A stretch of DNA of 64,000 nt from Erysipelothrix sp. HDW6C (GCF_011299615.1 NZ_CP049861.1:1798001-1862000), one strand, 5' to 3'. Positions 25,829 through 36,426 are shown, counted from the stretch's first letter. A program made the numbers and translations. Notes: a model not told the origin generated them from the letters alone.

Positions 25829-26740
25829 TTATACCACCCTTTCAATACCCCTTAGTATTGCGCTATGCGCTCTGTTGTTATCTTCCAGTTCCCATTTGGA
25901 AGCCTTTGTTCCTTTCGAAATTAATTTGTAATGTAATATCTCTTCTTGAACGACTGGAATCCGAGGATTCACTTTTGCAGGTTTTCCATAATTATTGAAA
26001 ATTGTTTTAACAATGCGATCCTCAATCGAATGGAATGTGATTACCACAACCCTGCCACCGACCTTGATGAGGTTTACGGCTTGATCAACTGCGTCTTTTG
26101 CTTCTGCAAATTCGTTGTTTACTTCAATTCGTAATGCTTGAAATGTTTTCTTGGCTGGATGTCCTTTTTTAAGTTCTTTCGCAGGATATGCCGCCTTGAT
26201 GCATTCAACCAACTCGAATGTCGTTGTTACCGGACGTCTTCTGAGAATGTGCTTCACAATTGCGTGTGCATAGCGTTCTTCAGAATGTTCTTTAAGAATT
26301 CGAATGAGGTCTTCTTCACTGTAGTTGTTGACAACTTCGTAAGCACTCAATGCTTGTGTTTGATCCATACGCATATCCAAGCGTGCATCAAAGCGATAGC
26401 TGAATCCGCGTTCTGGATCATCAAACTGTGGCGATGATACGCCGAGATCGAATAACACACCATCAACTTCTGTAATCCCTAGTTCATCGAGTTTTTCTGT
26501 GAGTTGAGTGTAACTTCCTTGAACATAAGTTACAGTATCTCCAAATTCCGCCAAACGTTTTTTTGTTCGTTCAATTGCATCAAAATCTTTATCAAAGCCG
26601 ATAAGACGACCTGTTGTTAATTGTTTGCATATTTCATAACTGTGACCACCTGCACCCAATGTTGCGTCGACGTATATTCCGTCAGGTTTCACATTAAGCA
26701 AAGCAATCGTTTCTTCTAACATTACCGATATATGTTTCAT
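25829..26740 (-). CDS. rsmH: 16S rRNA (cytosine-1402-N4)-methyltransferase
   Basis: The 303-residue enzyme methylates N4 of C1402 in 16S rRNA using SAM. Visible motifs are HISVMLEETIALLN at the start, DATLGAGGHS (SAM loop), FDLGVSSPQFDDPERGFSYR and NNEFAEA. It overlaps mraZ by 4 bp (ATGA), the standard beginning of a dcw cluster. Confidence 0.98.
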   Translation of the reverse strand: MKHISVMLEETIALLNVKPDGIYVDATLGAGGHSYEICKQLTTGRLIGFDKDFDAIERTKKRLAEFGDTVTYVQGSYTQLTEKLDELGITEVDGVLFDLGVSSPQFDDPERGFSYRFDARLDMRMDQTQALSAYEVVNNYSEEDLIRILKEHSEERYAHAIVKHILRRRPVTTTFELVECIKAAYPAKELKKGHPAKKTFQALRIEVNNEFAEAKDAVDQAVNLIKVGGRVVVITFHSIEDRIVKTIFNNYGKPAKVNPRIPVVQEEILHYKLISKGTKASKWELEDNNRAHSAILRGIERVV

Positions 26741-27168
26741 TCGAAAAACTCCGTGAGAGATTCAGCGATCTCTTCAAAATTCTCACTCGCTGTTGCGTAG
26801 TATGTATCCCATCGCTCTTTATCCCAAATCTCAACGTGATCACTCACTCCTACGAGTACGCAGTTTTTAGTAAGTGCCGCTTCTTGCGATAAATGTGAAG
26901 GAATGCGAATTCTTCCTTGATTGTCTATGTCACACTCAGCTGCCTTCGACATAATCATATGTGTATACATCCGAGCCTCACGTTTGGTGGAAGGTAAACG
27001 TTTGAGGTTTTCATAGACTTGTTGCCATTGCTCAAGTGTGTAAATCGCTAAGCATCCATCGAGCCAACGGGTAACAATCATTGTGTCTCCCAGTTCCTCT
27101 CGGAATTTTGCGGGTACAATGATTCGTCCTTTGCCATCGATATTGTGTTGATATTCACCAATAAACAT
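26737..27168 (-). CDS. mraZ: Transcriptional regulator MraZ
   Basis: The 143-residue protein has the two AbrB-like halves of MraZ: GEYQHNIDGKGRIIVPAKFRE and AAECDIDNQGRIRIPSHL. MraZ forms ring-shaped oligomers and binds short direct repeats upstream of its own operon, controlling division genes. I take the ATG at 27168; the longer frame includes the operator repeats. It is the first gene of the dcw cluster. Confidence 0.97.
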   Translation of the reverse strand: MFIGEYQHNIDGKGRIIVPAKFREELGDTMIVTRWLDGCLAIYTLEQWQQVYENLKRLPSTKREARMYTHMIMSKAAECDIDNQGRIRIPSHLSQEAALTKNCVLVGVSDHVEIWDKERWDTYYATASENFEEIAESLTEFFE

Positions 27169-27178
27169 CGGATATACC

Positions 27179-27212
27179 CCACTTTCCACCACTTTTTACC
27201 ACTTTGTACCAC
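27179..27212 (-). promoter_or_regulatory. MraZ operator: four GTGG direct repeats, 10-bp phased
   Basis: On the minus strand GTGG recurs at exactly 10-bp steps (27209-27212, 27199-27202, 27189-27192, 27179-27182). The units are GTGGTACAAA, GTGGTAAAAA, GTGGTGGAAA and GTGG. MraZ is known to bind such G-rich direct repeats spaced one helical turn apart. They lie between the likely -10 region (27215-27225) and the mraZ start. Confidence 0.85.
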
Positions 27213-27253
27213 TATCTTATCATATTGTCCACAGTATGGGAACGAAAGTGTAT

Positions 27254-27281
27254 AAAAAAAAGAGTAGTTTTCACTACCCTT
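27254..27281 (-). terminator. Terminator after murJ
   Basis: Minus-strand GGGTAGT-GAAA-ACTACTC followed by TTTTTTTT. It separates murB-murJ from the mraZ operon. Confidence 0.85.
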
Positions 27282-27301
27282 TCGGATTTGCTTATGATTT
27301 G

Positions 27302-28831
27302 TTAACGATTTATGAAACTACCAACTAAGTTCAATACAAAGCGTGTTCTTAGTGCGATTAGACCAATGATATAGGTTAATCCAGCAACAGCAATCACAAC
27401 AATTGTGCCCATTTTACCTGGCATGAACCCAGCAATCGGACCTTTTACTAAAAGTGCAACGATTCCCATAATAAGGGATGCCGCAATAATCTTTAAGAGA
27501 TCACGAATAATAAACTGTGGATAAACTTTCCCAATCAAACGCTTCGCGCTCTTGTATATTGGGAAACAGGCAATAATTGCGGACAATGAATACGCAAATG
27601 ATAACCCTGCAAGTGGTTGACCAAAGTAGCCGAACACACGTGTGAATATGAACATTCCAATTACAAATGTGATACTGACTAAGACAGTGTTCTTCACTGG
27701 TGACTTCATGTCATGATAAGCATAATGTATTCTAAATAAGAGTTCTCGAATTGCCATGGCAAATAAGACAAGCGAATCGAATATAAAGATTGGAACGATA
27801 ATATCAATATCAGCAGGTGTCATTTTCCCATTTAGGAATACAAACTCGACAATTTCGTGAGCCAAGGTAACAAACCCAACCATGGCTGGAATTACAAAGA
27901 CCGAAATCATGAGGACTGCATCATTAATTGACTTGTTGATTTTCTTATTATCACCCTCTACAACATTATGCGCTATTGTAGGGTAAGTAACATTCAGAAT
28001 TGCTGAAATGAAGATCCCCGATACAAAACCAATCAATTTCGTAGCGTAAGTCATATAACTATAACCACCGGTTCCGTCTGCATGCAAACCGGAGGCATAG
28101 TTCTTCATGACAATATCATTGAATTGTCCAAGGAAAGCGGACAAGAGCAATGGTAAAGCCAAGCTAATCATAAGACGTAAATCACCATCTTTGAAGTCAA
28201 TAAGCGCATAGTATTTAAAGTCTGATTTAATCATATATACGATAATAATTACTGCTTGTAACAATAAAGCTGCCAATTGACCATAGGCAAGCAACATAAT
28301 ATTGCCAGTGGATCGTGATAAGAATATTGCCGCAATAATTACGATGTTTGCTGGAAGTGTAACGAGAGCTGGAATAATAAAATTCTTTTTAACATTTAAG
28401 AAACCAGTTCCAAGTTGCACAATCGCAATTGAGAAGAGGCCCAAAGATATAACCCGCAAGAACGGTACTGCATACGCTACCGCTTCTGCGGATAGTTTCG
28501 ATGCAAATATAAAGATAACAAATTCTGGTACGATGAACATGATGAGCATCATGACAGCACAGAATACAAGCATGATATTCAAAACATTGCTTGTGAATCG
28601 ATTGGTACGTTCTTTGCTTTCTTTACTTAATCGCGTCAGCATTGGAATAATTCCAGTTACCAAAGCTGCTCCAACCACCGCAAGAACACTGGAAGGAATT
28701 GTATTCGCTAGGTTAAACGCATCTGTAATCGCACTAACACCATATGTGCTCGACATCGCAATATCTCGTCCAAAACCTAAAATTTTCGACAAGATTGTAA
28801 TAAACATTACAACGATTGTTATTTTTTTCAT
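27302..28831 (-). CDS. murJ: Lipid II flippase MurJ (MviN family)
   Basis: The 509-residue protein has about fourteen membrane segments and the MurJ N terminus (ILGFGRDIAMSSTYGVSAITDAFNLANTIP in outline). MurJ moves lipid II across the membrane for peptidoglycan assembly. It follows murB by 9 bp, pairing a precursor enzyme with the exporter. MOP-family polysaccharide flippases are the alternative, but the N-terminal pattern and the context favour MurJ. Confidence 0.92.
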   Translation of the reverse strand: MKKITIVVMFITILSKILGFGRDIAMSSTYGVSAITDAFNLANTIPSSVLAVVGAALVTGIIPMLTRLSKESKERTNRFTSNVLNIMLVFCAVMMLIMFIVPEFVIFIFASKLSAEAVAYAVPFLRVISLGLFSIAIVQLGTGFLNVKKNFIIPALVTLPANIVIIAAIFLSRSTGNIMLLAYGQLAALLLQAVIIIVYMIKSDFKYYALIDFKDGDLRLMISLALPLLLSAFLGQFNDIVMKNYASGLHADGTGGYSYMTYATKLIGFVSGIFISAILNVTYPTIAHNVVEGDNKKINKSINDAVLMISVFVIPAMVGFVTLAHEIVEFVFLNGKMTPADIDIIVPIFIFDSLVLFAMAIRELLFRIHYAYHDMKSPVKNTVLVSITFVIGMFIFTRVFGYFGQPLAGLSFAYSLSAIIACFPIYKSAKRLIGKVYPQFIIRDLLKIIAASLIMGIVALLVKGPIAGFMPGKMGTIVVIAVAGLTYIIGLIALRTRFVLNLVGSFINR

Positions 28832-28840
28832 AAATTTCCT

Positions 28841-29725
28841 CTACTTAATGACTCGCCATTCTAATTCTAAATCAACATCATATTCATCTTTAACACGTTT
28901 TTTGCATTCATTGATCACAGCATGCATATCGGCAACTGTTGCATTTCCAACATTAACAATGAAACCAGGATGTTTTTCTGAAACCATTGCATCGCCAACT
29001 TGGAATCCACGGAGTTTAACTGCATCAAACATCTTCCATACATAAAGGGAGTTCCCCTCTTTGTCTTTAGGTCGTTTAAACACACTTCCAGCATTCGCAA
29101 AATTACGTGGTTGCTTTACATAGCGTTCATGACGATAATAGAGCATTTTTTCCAATGCTTCGTTATAATCACCTTCACGTGCCTCCAATCCGGCACGAAG
29201 AATAAATACAGGCATTTGCGTTAACTTTGAGTGACGGTACGCAAAGAAATCCTCATCGGGAATAATACGCTCTACAGCATCCGTTTCAAAATTATAGACA
29301 TCCACCCATTTAACATATTGCCCAATAGCATATTGCCATTGCCCTGCATTCATAATTAGTGCACCACCCATGGTTCCTGGAATATCTTCACAGAATTCAA
29401 GACCCCCTAAGGATTGTTCACACGCAAACCACGCCAGACGATTCAAACGCGTTCCCGCTTCAGTTACGATTTCTCCGTTTACGAGTTCAATATCATTGAG
29501 TAAGATTGTAACAATAAATACGGTGTTTTCATCATAGTGATCACGATCAAACATCATGTTGGAACCATTACCAATAATTACAATTTCGCGATCTTTGAAG
29601 TCACGAAGTGCAGCCACCATCCCCTCAACGGATTGTGGTAAAACAACAAGTGCAGCTTTCACATCTAATCTTAATGTGTTGTATCGCTTCAATGAAGCAT
29701 CTTTCATTACAAAATATTCAGTCAT
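28841..29725 (-). CDS. murB: UDP-N-acetylenolpyruvoylglucosamine reductase
   Basis: The 294-residue FAD enzyme makes UDP-MurNAc. Motifs: IIGNGSNMMFD (FAD loop) near residue 50, GLEFCEDIPGTMGGALIMNAG near 110, and NFANAGSVFKRP near 208, where the Ser is the catalytic acid. The C terminus has EKHPGFIVNVGNAT, the conserved Glu-loop region. The short form fits type II MurB. AAAGGAG precedes the ATG by 5 bases. Confidence 0.96.
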   Translation of the reverse strand: MTEYFVMKDASLKRYNTLRLDVKAALVVLPQSVEGMVAALRDFKDREIVIIGNGSNMMFDRDHYDENTVFIVTILLNDIELVNGEIVTEAGTRLNRLAWFACEQSLGGLEFCEDIPGTMGGALIMNAGQWQYAIGQYVKWVDVYNFETDAVERIIPDEDFFAYRHSKLTQMPVFILRAGLEAREGDYNEALEKMLYYRHERYVKQPRNFANAGSVFKRPKDKEGNSLYVWKMFDAVKLRGFQVGDAMVSEKHPGFIVNVGNATVADMHAVINECKKRVKDEYDVDLELEWRVIK

Positions 29726-29758
29726 AAGAACTCCTTTAATAGATTATTAGTCAACTGT

Positions 29759-29770
29759 AAGTGTACACTT
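29759..29770. promoter_or_regulatory. 12-bp perfect palindrome upstream of murB
   Basis: AAGTGTACACTT lies 34 bp before the murB ATG in the gap after the CBS-domain gene. It has no T run and could be an operator; nothing else supports that. Confidence 0.3.
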
Positions 29771-29780
29771 TTCTGGGTGA

Positions 29781-30494
29781 TTATTCAAGTTCGCTAATCA
29801 ATTTCGGCATATCTGCAATTGTAAGAATTCCTAAGGGTTTTTCATTCACAAATCCCCGTGTTGTAATTACCATCGCAATCATCACTTTACCGTTCTCATG
29901 CAGTTTATTATAGGTTGCGATCGCATCGTATAGCGTCGTAGTTTCTGGGAGAAAGAGGACGCGGTCGTCATTTTCATAAAACTCCAAAACATCACTCACA
30001 CGCAATGTTCGCAAATCCAATGATTTGAATGCGTAATTTTCAAGAAGCCGTTGATACAACCGATTGTGAAGCAGTCCAACATATCTCTTGTCCTCATAAA
30101 CGGGTACGGCAGAATAATTATATTGCTTTTGATCCTTCAGTACATCTGACAGCAAACGGTCAGCTACCGTACTGTAAACACCATCTAGGGGCAAGACATC
30201 CTTGAACGTTTTTGGTTTTTCAAGTTCCCCAAGAATATGGTCCATACTTTGAATCACTGAATCGTGCGGCTCAGCAATCGCCTCGTTGTTGCCTGCGCGA
30301 TTATGAACAATCGCATTTCGGAGTTGTCCAAACTCTGTCAGTTCATTGATATAGCGAGCAACCACTTTATGTGTTTTCGCTGCCATATGAACCATCTGAG
30401 CAAATCCCACATTGGGTGTGTCCAAGTAGTCTTTTAAATACATCTCAATCTTAACGAATCCATCTACAAATTGACGTGAATTTTTTGTGTCCAT
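29781..30494 (-). CDS. CBS-domain protein with HEPN-like N-terminal helical region
   Basis: Residues about 100-237 form a CBS pair (YNYSAVPVYEDKRYVGLLHNRL; TTLYDAIATYNKLHENGKVMIAMV), which usually binds adenine nucleotides. Residues 1-70 are helical and include LRNAIVHNR with Arg59-Asn60-x3-His64, the RN-x3-H arrangement seen at the active site of HEPN RNases. Either a nucleotide-sensing regulator or an RNase switched by a nucleotide is possible; I cannot decide. Its start is 2 bp past the LCP gene stop, so the two are co-transcribed. Confidence 0.7.
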   Translation of the reverse strand: MDTKNSRQFVDGFVKIEMYLKDYLDTPNVGFAQMVHMAAKTHKVVARYINELTEFGQLRNAIVHNRAGNNEAIAEPHDSVIQSMDHILGELEKPKTFKDVLPLDGVYSTVADRLLSDVLKDQKQYNYSAVPVYEDKRYVGLLHNRLYQRLLENYAFKSLDLRTLRVSDVLEFYENDDRVLFLPETTTLYDAIATYNKLHENGKVMIAMVITTRGFVNEKPLGILTIADMPKLISELE

Positions 30495-30495
30495 G

Positions 30496-31881
30496 TTATT
30501 CCTCCAGAAGTGGTGTCATGATTGCTGTGATTTGTTGCTTTATTTCATTGAGGCTCTCACTATCAGGCCAATAAACATAGTACATGTATTCTGAGGACAA
30601 CGTATGAACAGGTTGCATATCACCGCTTCCTTTTAAGTTGTTTTCTTTGAAACTCCACACCGTATCCCCACTAATTTGTCGGGCAATGAGTGTCGAGAGT
30701 GTCTCCGTACTTAAATTTGTATCAACAGTATTTTGTAGTAATACAGTCATTTGAGGTAACTTTGAAATGTTTTCTGGTGATATTAATTTTTGAAAGATTG
30801 CTTTGATGAGTTCTTGATGATGGATGCCTCGTGATACATCACCATAATCAATATTTGAACGCTCTCGAGCAAAGATTAAGGCTTCTTCTCCATTTACGTG
30901 ATTCTTTCCAACTTTAAACGAAAGACCACCATCTGTCGTGAAATCATAATGTGATACGACATCAACGCCACCTAAAGCATCAACGATATCAACAAGACCT
31001 GTAAAATTAAGACGGATGTAATAGTTTATATCGTGACCGATGAGATTTTCCATTGTTTTTACAGAACACGATATGCCATACAATCCTGCATGGGTCAGCT
31101 TGTCCATTTCTCCACCCTCACAGCCAAGTGGCAAGTAAGAATCACGTGGAATCGATACTGTTAGTATTTCATGTGTTTGCGGATTAACGGCCAAGAGCAT
31201 GTTCATATCACTGCGCGAACGCGTAACAACGTCTCCAAACACATCAATACCACTTACGTAAACTAAGAAAGGTTCATTGGTTACATCGACATCCTTAACT
31301 ATTGATTGCCGTTGCTCTGTTATATTAAATTGATCAACAACCACAGTATCCATTTCAAAATCAGGCTTCAAGAAAGCAATATCAGCCACAAAGCTGCTTT
31401 GCGTTAGAATCCCGTCAATGACACCATCATAAAGCGCATCCGCAAGTTCAAGCGCATCCGCATACTCGATGATTTCGTGATCAAGATATTCAGGTTTTAC
31501 ACCCGAAGTCTCATCTTCACCATCATGCAGACGTACACCATAAAAACCAACCTTATCTGTCGGCTCTACAGTTTTATTGTCTTTAAGGCGTAAATAAACA
31601 TACTCCACCAACTCATATTCTTTACCGGATGAAATATTATTCACCATAAATTGGGAAAAGAACACACCCAAAGCAACTACCACAATTGAGGCAGCCAACG
31701 TATATCGCCAGATTTGCTTTTTGGTCACAATCAAAACAATCATTGCCACAACAACAGTTATCAGCAAAATGATGAGTCGATAGGTGACAGGAATGAAACG
31801 CATAACCAATAAAGCATAGCCTAAAAGCACAAATGCTACGGATAAAAGTATGGTTCCAATCCGGTTCGAATTCTTATTCAT
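30496..31881 (-). CDS. LytR-CpsA-Psr (LCP) family cell-wall glycopolymer ligase
   Basis: The 461-residue protein has about three N-terminal membrane helices (10-85), an accessory region, and an extracellular LCP domain: NMLLAVNPQTHEILTVSIPRDSYLP, LTHAGLYGI, and FARERSNIDYGDVSRGIHHQELI with the conserved Arg residues. LCP enzymes move teichoic acid or capsule from the lipid carrier to peptidoglycan. Such an enzyme could anchor the phosphorylcholine-bearing polymers suggested by the choline kinase. Start at 31881 chosen for AAGTGAG 8 bases upstream. Confidence 0.92.
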   Translation of the reverse strand: MNKNSNRIGTILLSVAFVLLGYALLVMRFIPVTYRLIILLITVVVAMIVLIVTKKQIWRYTLAASIVVVALGVFFSQFMVNNISSGKEYELVEYVYLRLKDNKTVEPTDKVGFYGVRLHDGEDETSGVKPEYLDHEIIEYADALELADALYDGVIDGILTQSSFVADIAFLKPDFEMDTVVVDQFNITEQRQSIVKDVDVTNEPFLVYVSGIDVFGDVVTRSRSDMNMLLAVNPQTHEILTVSIPRDSYLPLGCEGGEMDKLTHAGLYGISCSVKTMENLIGHDINYYIRLNFTGLVDIVDALGGVDVVSHYDFTTDGGLSFKVGKNHVNGEEALIFARERSNIDYGDVSRGIHHQELIKAIFQKLISPENISKLPQMTVLLQNTVDTNLSTETLSTLIARQISGDTVWSFKENNLKGSGDMQPVHTLSSEYMYYVYWPDSESLNEIKQQITAIMTPLLEE

Positions 31882-31921
31882 AGTAACACTCACTTTCACA
31901 ATTAATCCCATAAAATCACAT

Positions 31922-31946
31922 AAAAAAATCTTGGAGAACCAAGACT
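31922..31946 (-). terminator. Terminator after rpmF
   Basis: Minus-strand TCTTGG-TTCT-CCAAGA followed by TTTTTTT, 7 bp after the L32 stop codon. Confidence 0.85.
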
Positions 31947-31952
31947 ATTTTA

Positions 31953-32099
31953 TTATTTAACCTCAGCGCGGTCTACGCGGTGGGGAACTTTCCATTCTCC
32001 TGTTTGAGGATCTTTAGCTAGAGTAACTCTAGGTAATTTGTAGTGTGTTCGACGGCTATTTTTTCTAGCTTTCGAAGTACGTCTTTTTGGAACTGCCAT
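31953..32099 (-). CDS. rpmF: 50S ribosomal protein L32
   Basis: A 48-codon gene, too short for most ORF scans. The translation starts [20 protein letters not shown], the universal L32 N terminus, and ends [16 protein letters not shown]. No zinc-binding Cys pair is present, so this is the Cys-minus (zinc-independent) form. GGAGGTGAAAAC precedes the ATG, 14 bp after yceD, its usual partner. Confidence 0.97.
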   Translation of the reverse strand: MAVPKRRTSKARKNSRRTHYKLPRVTLAKDPQTGEWKVPHRVDRAEVK

Positions 32100-32113
32100 G
32101 TTTTCACCTCCGT

Positions 32114-32626
32114 TTATTCAAACTTGAAATCTTTTAATTTTGCAAGTCTTGGATCAATTGCTTGATTCTTTTCTTTTATATAATCTTCTTCAGTCATCAC
32201 TTGCCAACCATCACCTTCTGGATATTCTTCCAAATCGGGATGAATCGCTTTAAGTGGAACTTCTGCTAAGATTGCATCCATTATGTATGGAGTCAAATCA
32301 AGTTCTTCACCATCAACTTCTTCAATACCTTCATCCTCTGGACCTAACGGTTCAAAGCTAAACACTTCACCCAATCGAAATGAGAAATCAATATCGAATG
32401 GTGTTAATGTAATTGCGCAAGGTACTGTCATTATACCATCTATTGTAAGATCGGTAATAAATCTTGATGAATGATCGTCATAATAACCATGACCCACTGC
32501 GAAGATATCACGTAAAGCAGTGACACGTGAAGAGTCTTTCTGTGGACCTAAATCAATGACAACTTCCTCATCAATATTGATGCGTTGCGTTGTTAATCTA
32601 TCTAAATCACTTCTTATAAACTTCAT
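32114..32626 (-). CDS. YceD/DUF177 family protein
   Basis: The 170-residue acidic protein has the DUF177 core ([21 protein letters not shown] and [16 protein letters not shown]) and the C-terminal [10 protein letters not shown] typical of the family. YceD is co-conserved with rpmF in most bacteria and is linked to 23S rRNA/50S maturation, though the reaction is unknown. Here it is directly upstream of rpmF under a consensus promoter. Confidence 0.9.
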   Translation of the reverse strand: MKFIRSDLDRLTTQRINIDEEVVIDLGPQKDSSRVTALRDIFAVGHGYYDDHSSRFITDLTIDGIMTVPCAITLTPFDIDFSFRLGEVFSFEPLGPEDEGIEEVDGEELDLTPYIMDAILAEVPLKAIHPDLEEYPEGDGWQVMTEEDYIKEKNQAIDPRLAKLKDFKFE

Positions 32627-32655
32627 GTTCTCACCCTACTTTTTAACGCTACTTA

Positions 32656-32684
32656 ATTATAGAGAAAACAAGCGGTATTGTCAA
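32656..32684 (-). promoter_or_regulatory. Consensus sigma-A promoter of yceD-rpmF
   Basis: Minus-strand TTGACA (32679-32684), 17-bp spacer, TATAAT (32656-32661): a perfect match to the housekeeping consensus, 30 bp before the yceD ATG. Confidence 0.9.
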
Positions 32685-32733
32685 ACGAAAAGAAGTGTCT
32701 TCAGCGATGAATTTTAGAAACTGGCACGATTTA

Positions 32734-32767
32734 AAAGAAATCCCTGTAAGTATGCTTACTTACAGGG
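32734..32767 (-). terminator. Terminator of the beta-glucoside operon
   Basis: An 11-bp perfect hairpin, CCCTGTAAGTA (742-752) with TACTTACAGGG (757-767), followed on the minus strand by ATTTCTTTT. Confidence 0.8.
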
Positions 32768-32773
32768 CATTTA

Positions 32774-34069
32774 TTATGCTTGTGATGCTGCTTCTTGTTC
32801 TTCTTTGATATTCATCCGATCAATTTTCTTAATGAATGGATAATAAACGAAGAATGACAACGTAAGATTAAATAATTGTAAAAGCGCAAGCTTCCATCCC
32901 CCAACAAGGAATCCTGAAATAATAGGTGGTGTGGTCCATGGTGCAGTGACACCACCAAAGAGTGGAACAAGACCTGTATACTGAGCAAAGTAGAGAATGA
33001 GTCCCGAAATGATTGGCATCGCAATGAATGGTACTGCCATCAAAGGATTCAACACAATTGGTGTTCCAAAAATGATGGGTTCGTTGATATTGAACAACGC
33101 TGAGACAACACTTAACTTTCCAATCTCTTTATTTCGTGCAGATTTCGCGAAGAATACCATGAAGATAACAATACCAATGGTCATTCCCGCACCCGTGACA
33201 GTCATATATTGATCCAAGAATTGCTGTGTTACGATGCGCCCACCTGCTGCAATGGTCAATTCATGACCTGCATCAAGTATCGCTTTATTGTTAAGTGTAT
33301 TTGCTTGTAGGATTGGCCCCATGATGCCACCAACAATTGAAGACCCATGAATTCCAAAAAACCACATAAATGGAATAATGAATCCCATCATAATGACACC
33401 ACCAAGACTATCTGTCATACCCTCAAGTGGGATTTGGATAAAGCGATAGATAGCATCTAAGACCGTTGTATCACCGAAATTCTTAAAGAGTCCATATACG
33501 ATAACGGATAAAACCATAATAACAATACCAGGAATAAGTGCAGCAAAGGAGTTTACAACACCGGATGGCACACCTTCAGGAAACTTAATACGGATATCAT
33601 TATTAAGGAAATAACTGTAGATCCAACCAACGACCAATCCAATGATAATTGCGGCAATCATACCACGACCGCCTGTCCATGCTTTGTTGATAATACCGCC
33701 CACTTCAAGACCATCTTTCACAACAAATGATTCTTGCAGTATTAGAAATGATACAAGTGCAAGCACTCCGGCATTCAATCCAGCATGTCCTTCATTTTTT
33801 ACATACTCATAAGCGATTCCAACGACACCCACAATCGCAATTATATCGAATGTAGCACCTACTGCTTGATTCATCGGTCCAACAACGTTCATTGATTGTA
33901 AGAAGTCCACGACGGGTTGCCATGGGAAATTAGTTAAAATTAAGAATATCGAACCTAAAATTGTTAAAGGCATTGTATATAGCATACCGTTACGTAATGC
34001 CAAAATAGCCTTTGTGTTTACGAACTTCATAATGCCTGGCATTAATTTTTCATTAAAGAACTTGTCCAT
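32774..34069 (-). CDS. celB: PTS lactose/cellobiose-type EIIC permease
   Basis: The 431-residue membrane protein belongs to the Lac family of PTS permeases (start MDKFFNEKLMPGIMKFVNTK; motif FNINEPIIFGTPIVLNP near residue 335, the sugar-site loop; about ten helices). It imports and phosphorylates a beta-glucoside such as cellobiose with separate IIA and IIB proteins, which are not encoded in this window. The 6-phospho-beta-glucosidase gene lies 31 bp upstream in the same operon. ATG at 34069 has AGGAGGAGAAAT. Confidence 0.92.
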   Translation of the reverse strand: MDKFFNEKLMPGIMKFVNTKAILALRNGMLYTMPLTILGSIFLILTNFPWQPVVDFLQSMNVVGPMNQAVGATFDIIAIVGVVGIAYEYVKNEGHAGLNAGVLALVSFLILQESFVVKDGLEVGGIINKAWTGGRGMIAAIIIGLVVGWIYSYFLNNDIRIKFPEGVPSGVVNSFAALIPGIVIMVLSVIVYGLFKNFGDTTVLDAIYRFIQIPLEGMTDSLGGVIMMGFIIPFMWFFGIHGSSIVGGIMGPILQANTLNNKAILDAGHELTIAAGGRIVTQQFLDQYMTVTGAGMTIGIVIFMVFFAKSARNKEIGKLSVVSALFNINEPIIFGTPIVLNPLMAVPFIAMPIISGLILYFAQYTGLVPLFGGVTAPWTTPPIISGFLVGGWKLALLQLFNLTLSFFVYYPFIKKIDRMNIKEEQEAASQA

Positions 34070-34099
34070 ATTTCTCCTCCTCATTGTCGGGTTTCCCCT

Positions 34100-35588
<1,489 letters not shown>

Positions 35589-35635
35589 AAACAATACTTC
35601 AGAGCCTTTCAGTGACAAATTCTACATCTTGTGAC

Positions 35636-35658
35636 AAAAAAAACTGGATTCACCAGTC
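35636..35658 (-). terminator. Terminator after the RpiR-type regulator
   Basis: Minus-strand ACTGG-TGAAT-CCAGT followed by TTTTTTTTG. Confidence 0.85.
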
Positions 35659-35659
35659 T

Positions 35660-36388
35660 TTATTGGGTGGCATTTACTTCAAAGATACGTTTGGCAATGG
35701 ATTCAAGAATATGAACAACAGGCACTTGAGATGTTAGATTTACATGATCCGCCTTCACTTCCAAAGGTAAGTAGTAATTAATGTTTAAATCGGTGATTTT
35801 CGCAATGGTATTATTTCCAGAATTTGTGATGGAAATAATTGTCGTGTGCTCATTCTTCATTTGGCTGATTGCCTGAATCATCTCTTTGGTTTCACCACTT
35901 ACTGATAAAGCAATAATAACCGTTTCGTCTTCAATCTTAATGGGGAAGAATGGGTCATCGATGTATTGCGTAAACTTTCCAATATTAGAAAAGTAACGCG
36001 ATGCATATTTCGCAAGAATCCCCGAGGTTCCGATACCCAAGAGAAAAACCGTACTTGTCTTTGCGATAATTGTTGCCGCCTGATCAATAACGGTATTAAA
36101 GGCTTCATTATCAATGCGTTTAAAATACTCGAGAATTATATCTGTATTCGTACGCAGATGTGTTGGCTCCGCGTTTGTTAATTGCATTTTGGCGTACAAC
36201 TTAAACTCGCTGAATCCTTGAAAATGAAGTTTCTTACAGAAACGCAGGATTGTTGTGGTTGACACGTGCGCTTCGTGTGCCAATTCACGGATGGTCATGG
36301 TCAACACATCATTTTGATGGGCAACAATATAATTATACAAATCCAACTCTAAATCATTCAAGGTTGCTAAGTCATCGGCATTGAACAT
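35660..36388 (-). CDS. RpiR-family sugar-responsive regulator
   Basis: The 242-residue protein has an HTH_6 domain (MTIRELAHEAHVSTTTILRFCKKL; residues 25-60) and a SIS sugar-phosphate domain (VFLLGIGTSGILAKYASRYF; VIIALSVSGETKEMIQAI). RpiR proteins sense a phosphosugar and control nearby sugar operons. The adjacent bglA-celB operon is the natural target. A cre-like site lies 39 bp before its start. Confidence 0.93.
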   Translation of the reverse strand: MFNADDLATLNDLELDLYNYIVAHQNDVLTMTIRELAHEAHVSTTTILRFCKKLHFQGFSEFKLYAKMQLTNAEPTHLRTNTDIILEYFKRIDNEAFNTVIDQAATIIAKTSTVFLLGIGTSGILAKYASRYFSNIGKFTQYIDDPFFPIKIEDETVIIALSVSGETKEMIQAISQMKNEHTTIISITNSGNNTIAKITDLNINYYLPLEVKADHVNLTSQVPVVHILESIAKRIFEVNATQ

Positions 36389-36426
36389 TATGGTCCCCTC
36401 AACTTTCGTTTTAATAATATCATATC

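Noticed and set aside
28302..29045. Long plus-strand open frame opposite murJ/murB
   Set aside because: It runs antisense to two certain genes, has no ribosome binding site and no recognisable domain; it reflects codon bias of the real genes.
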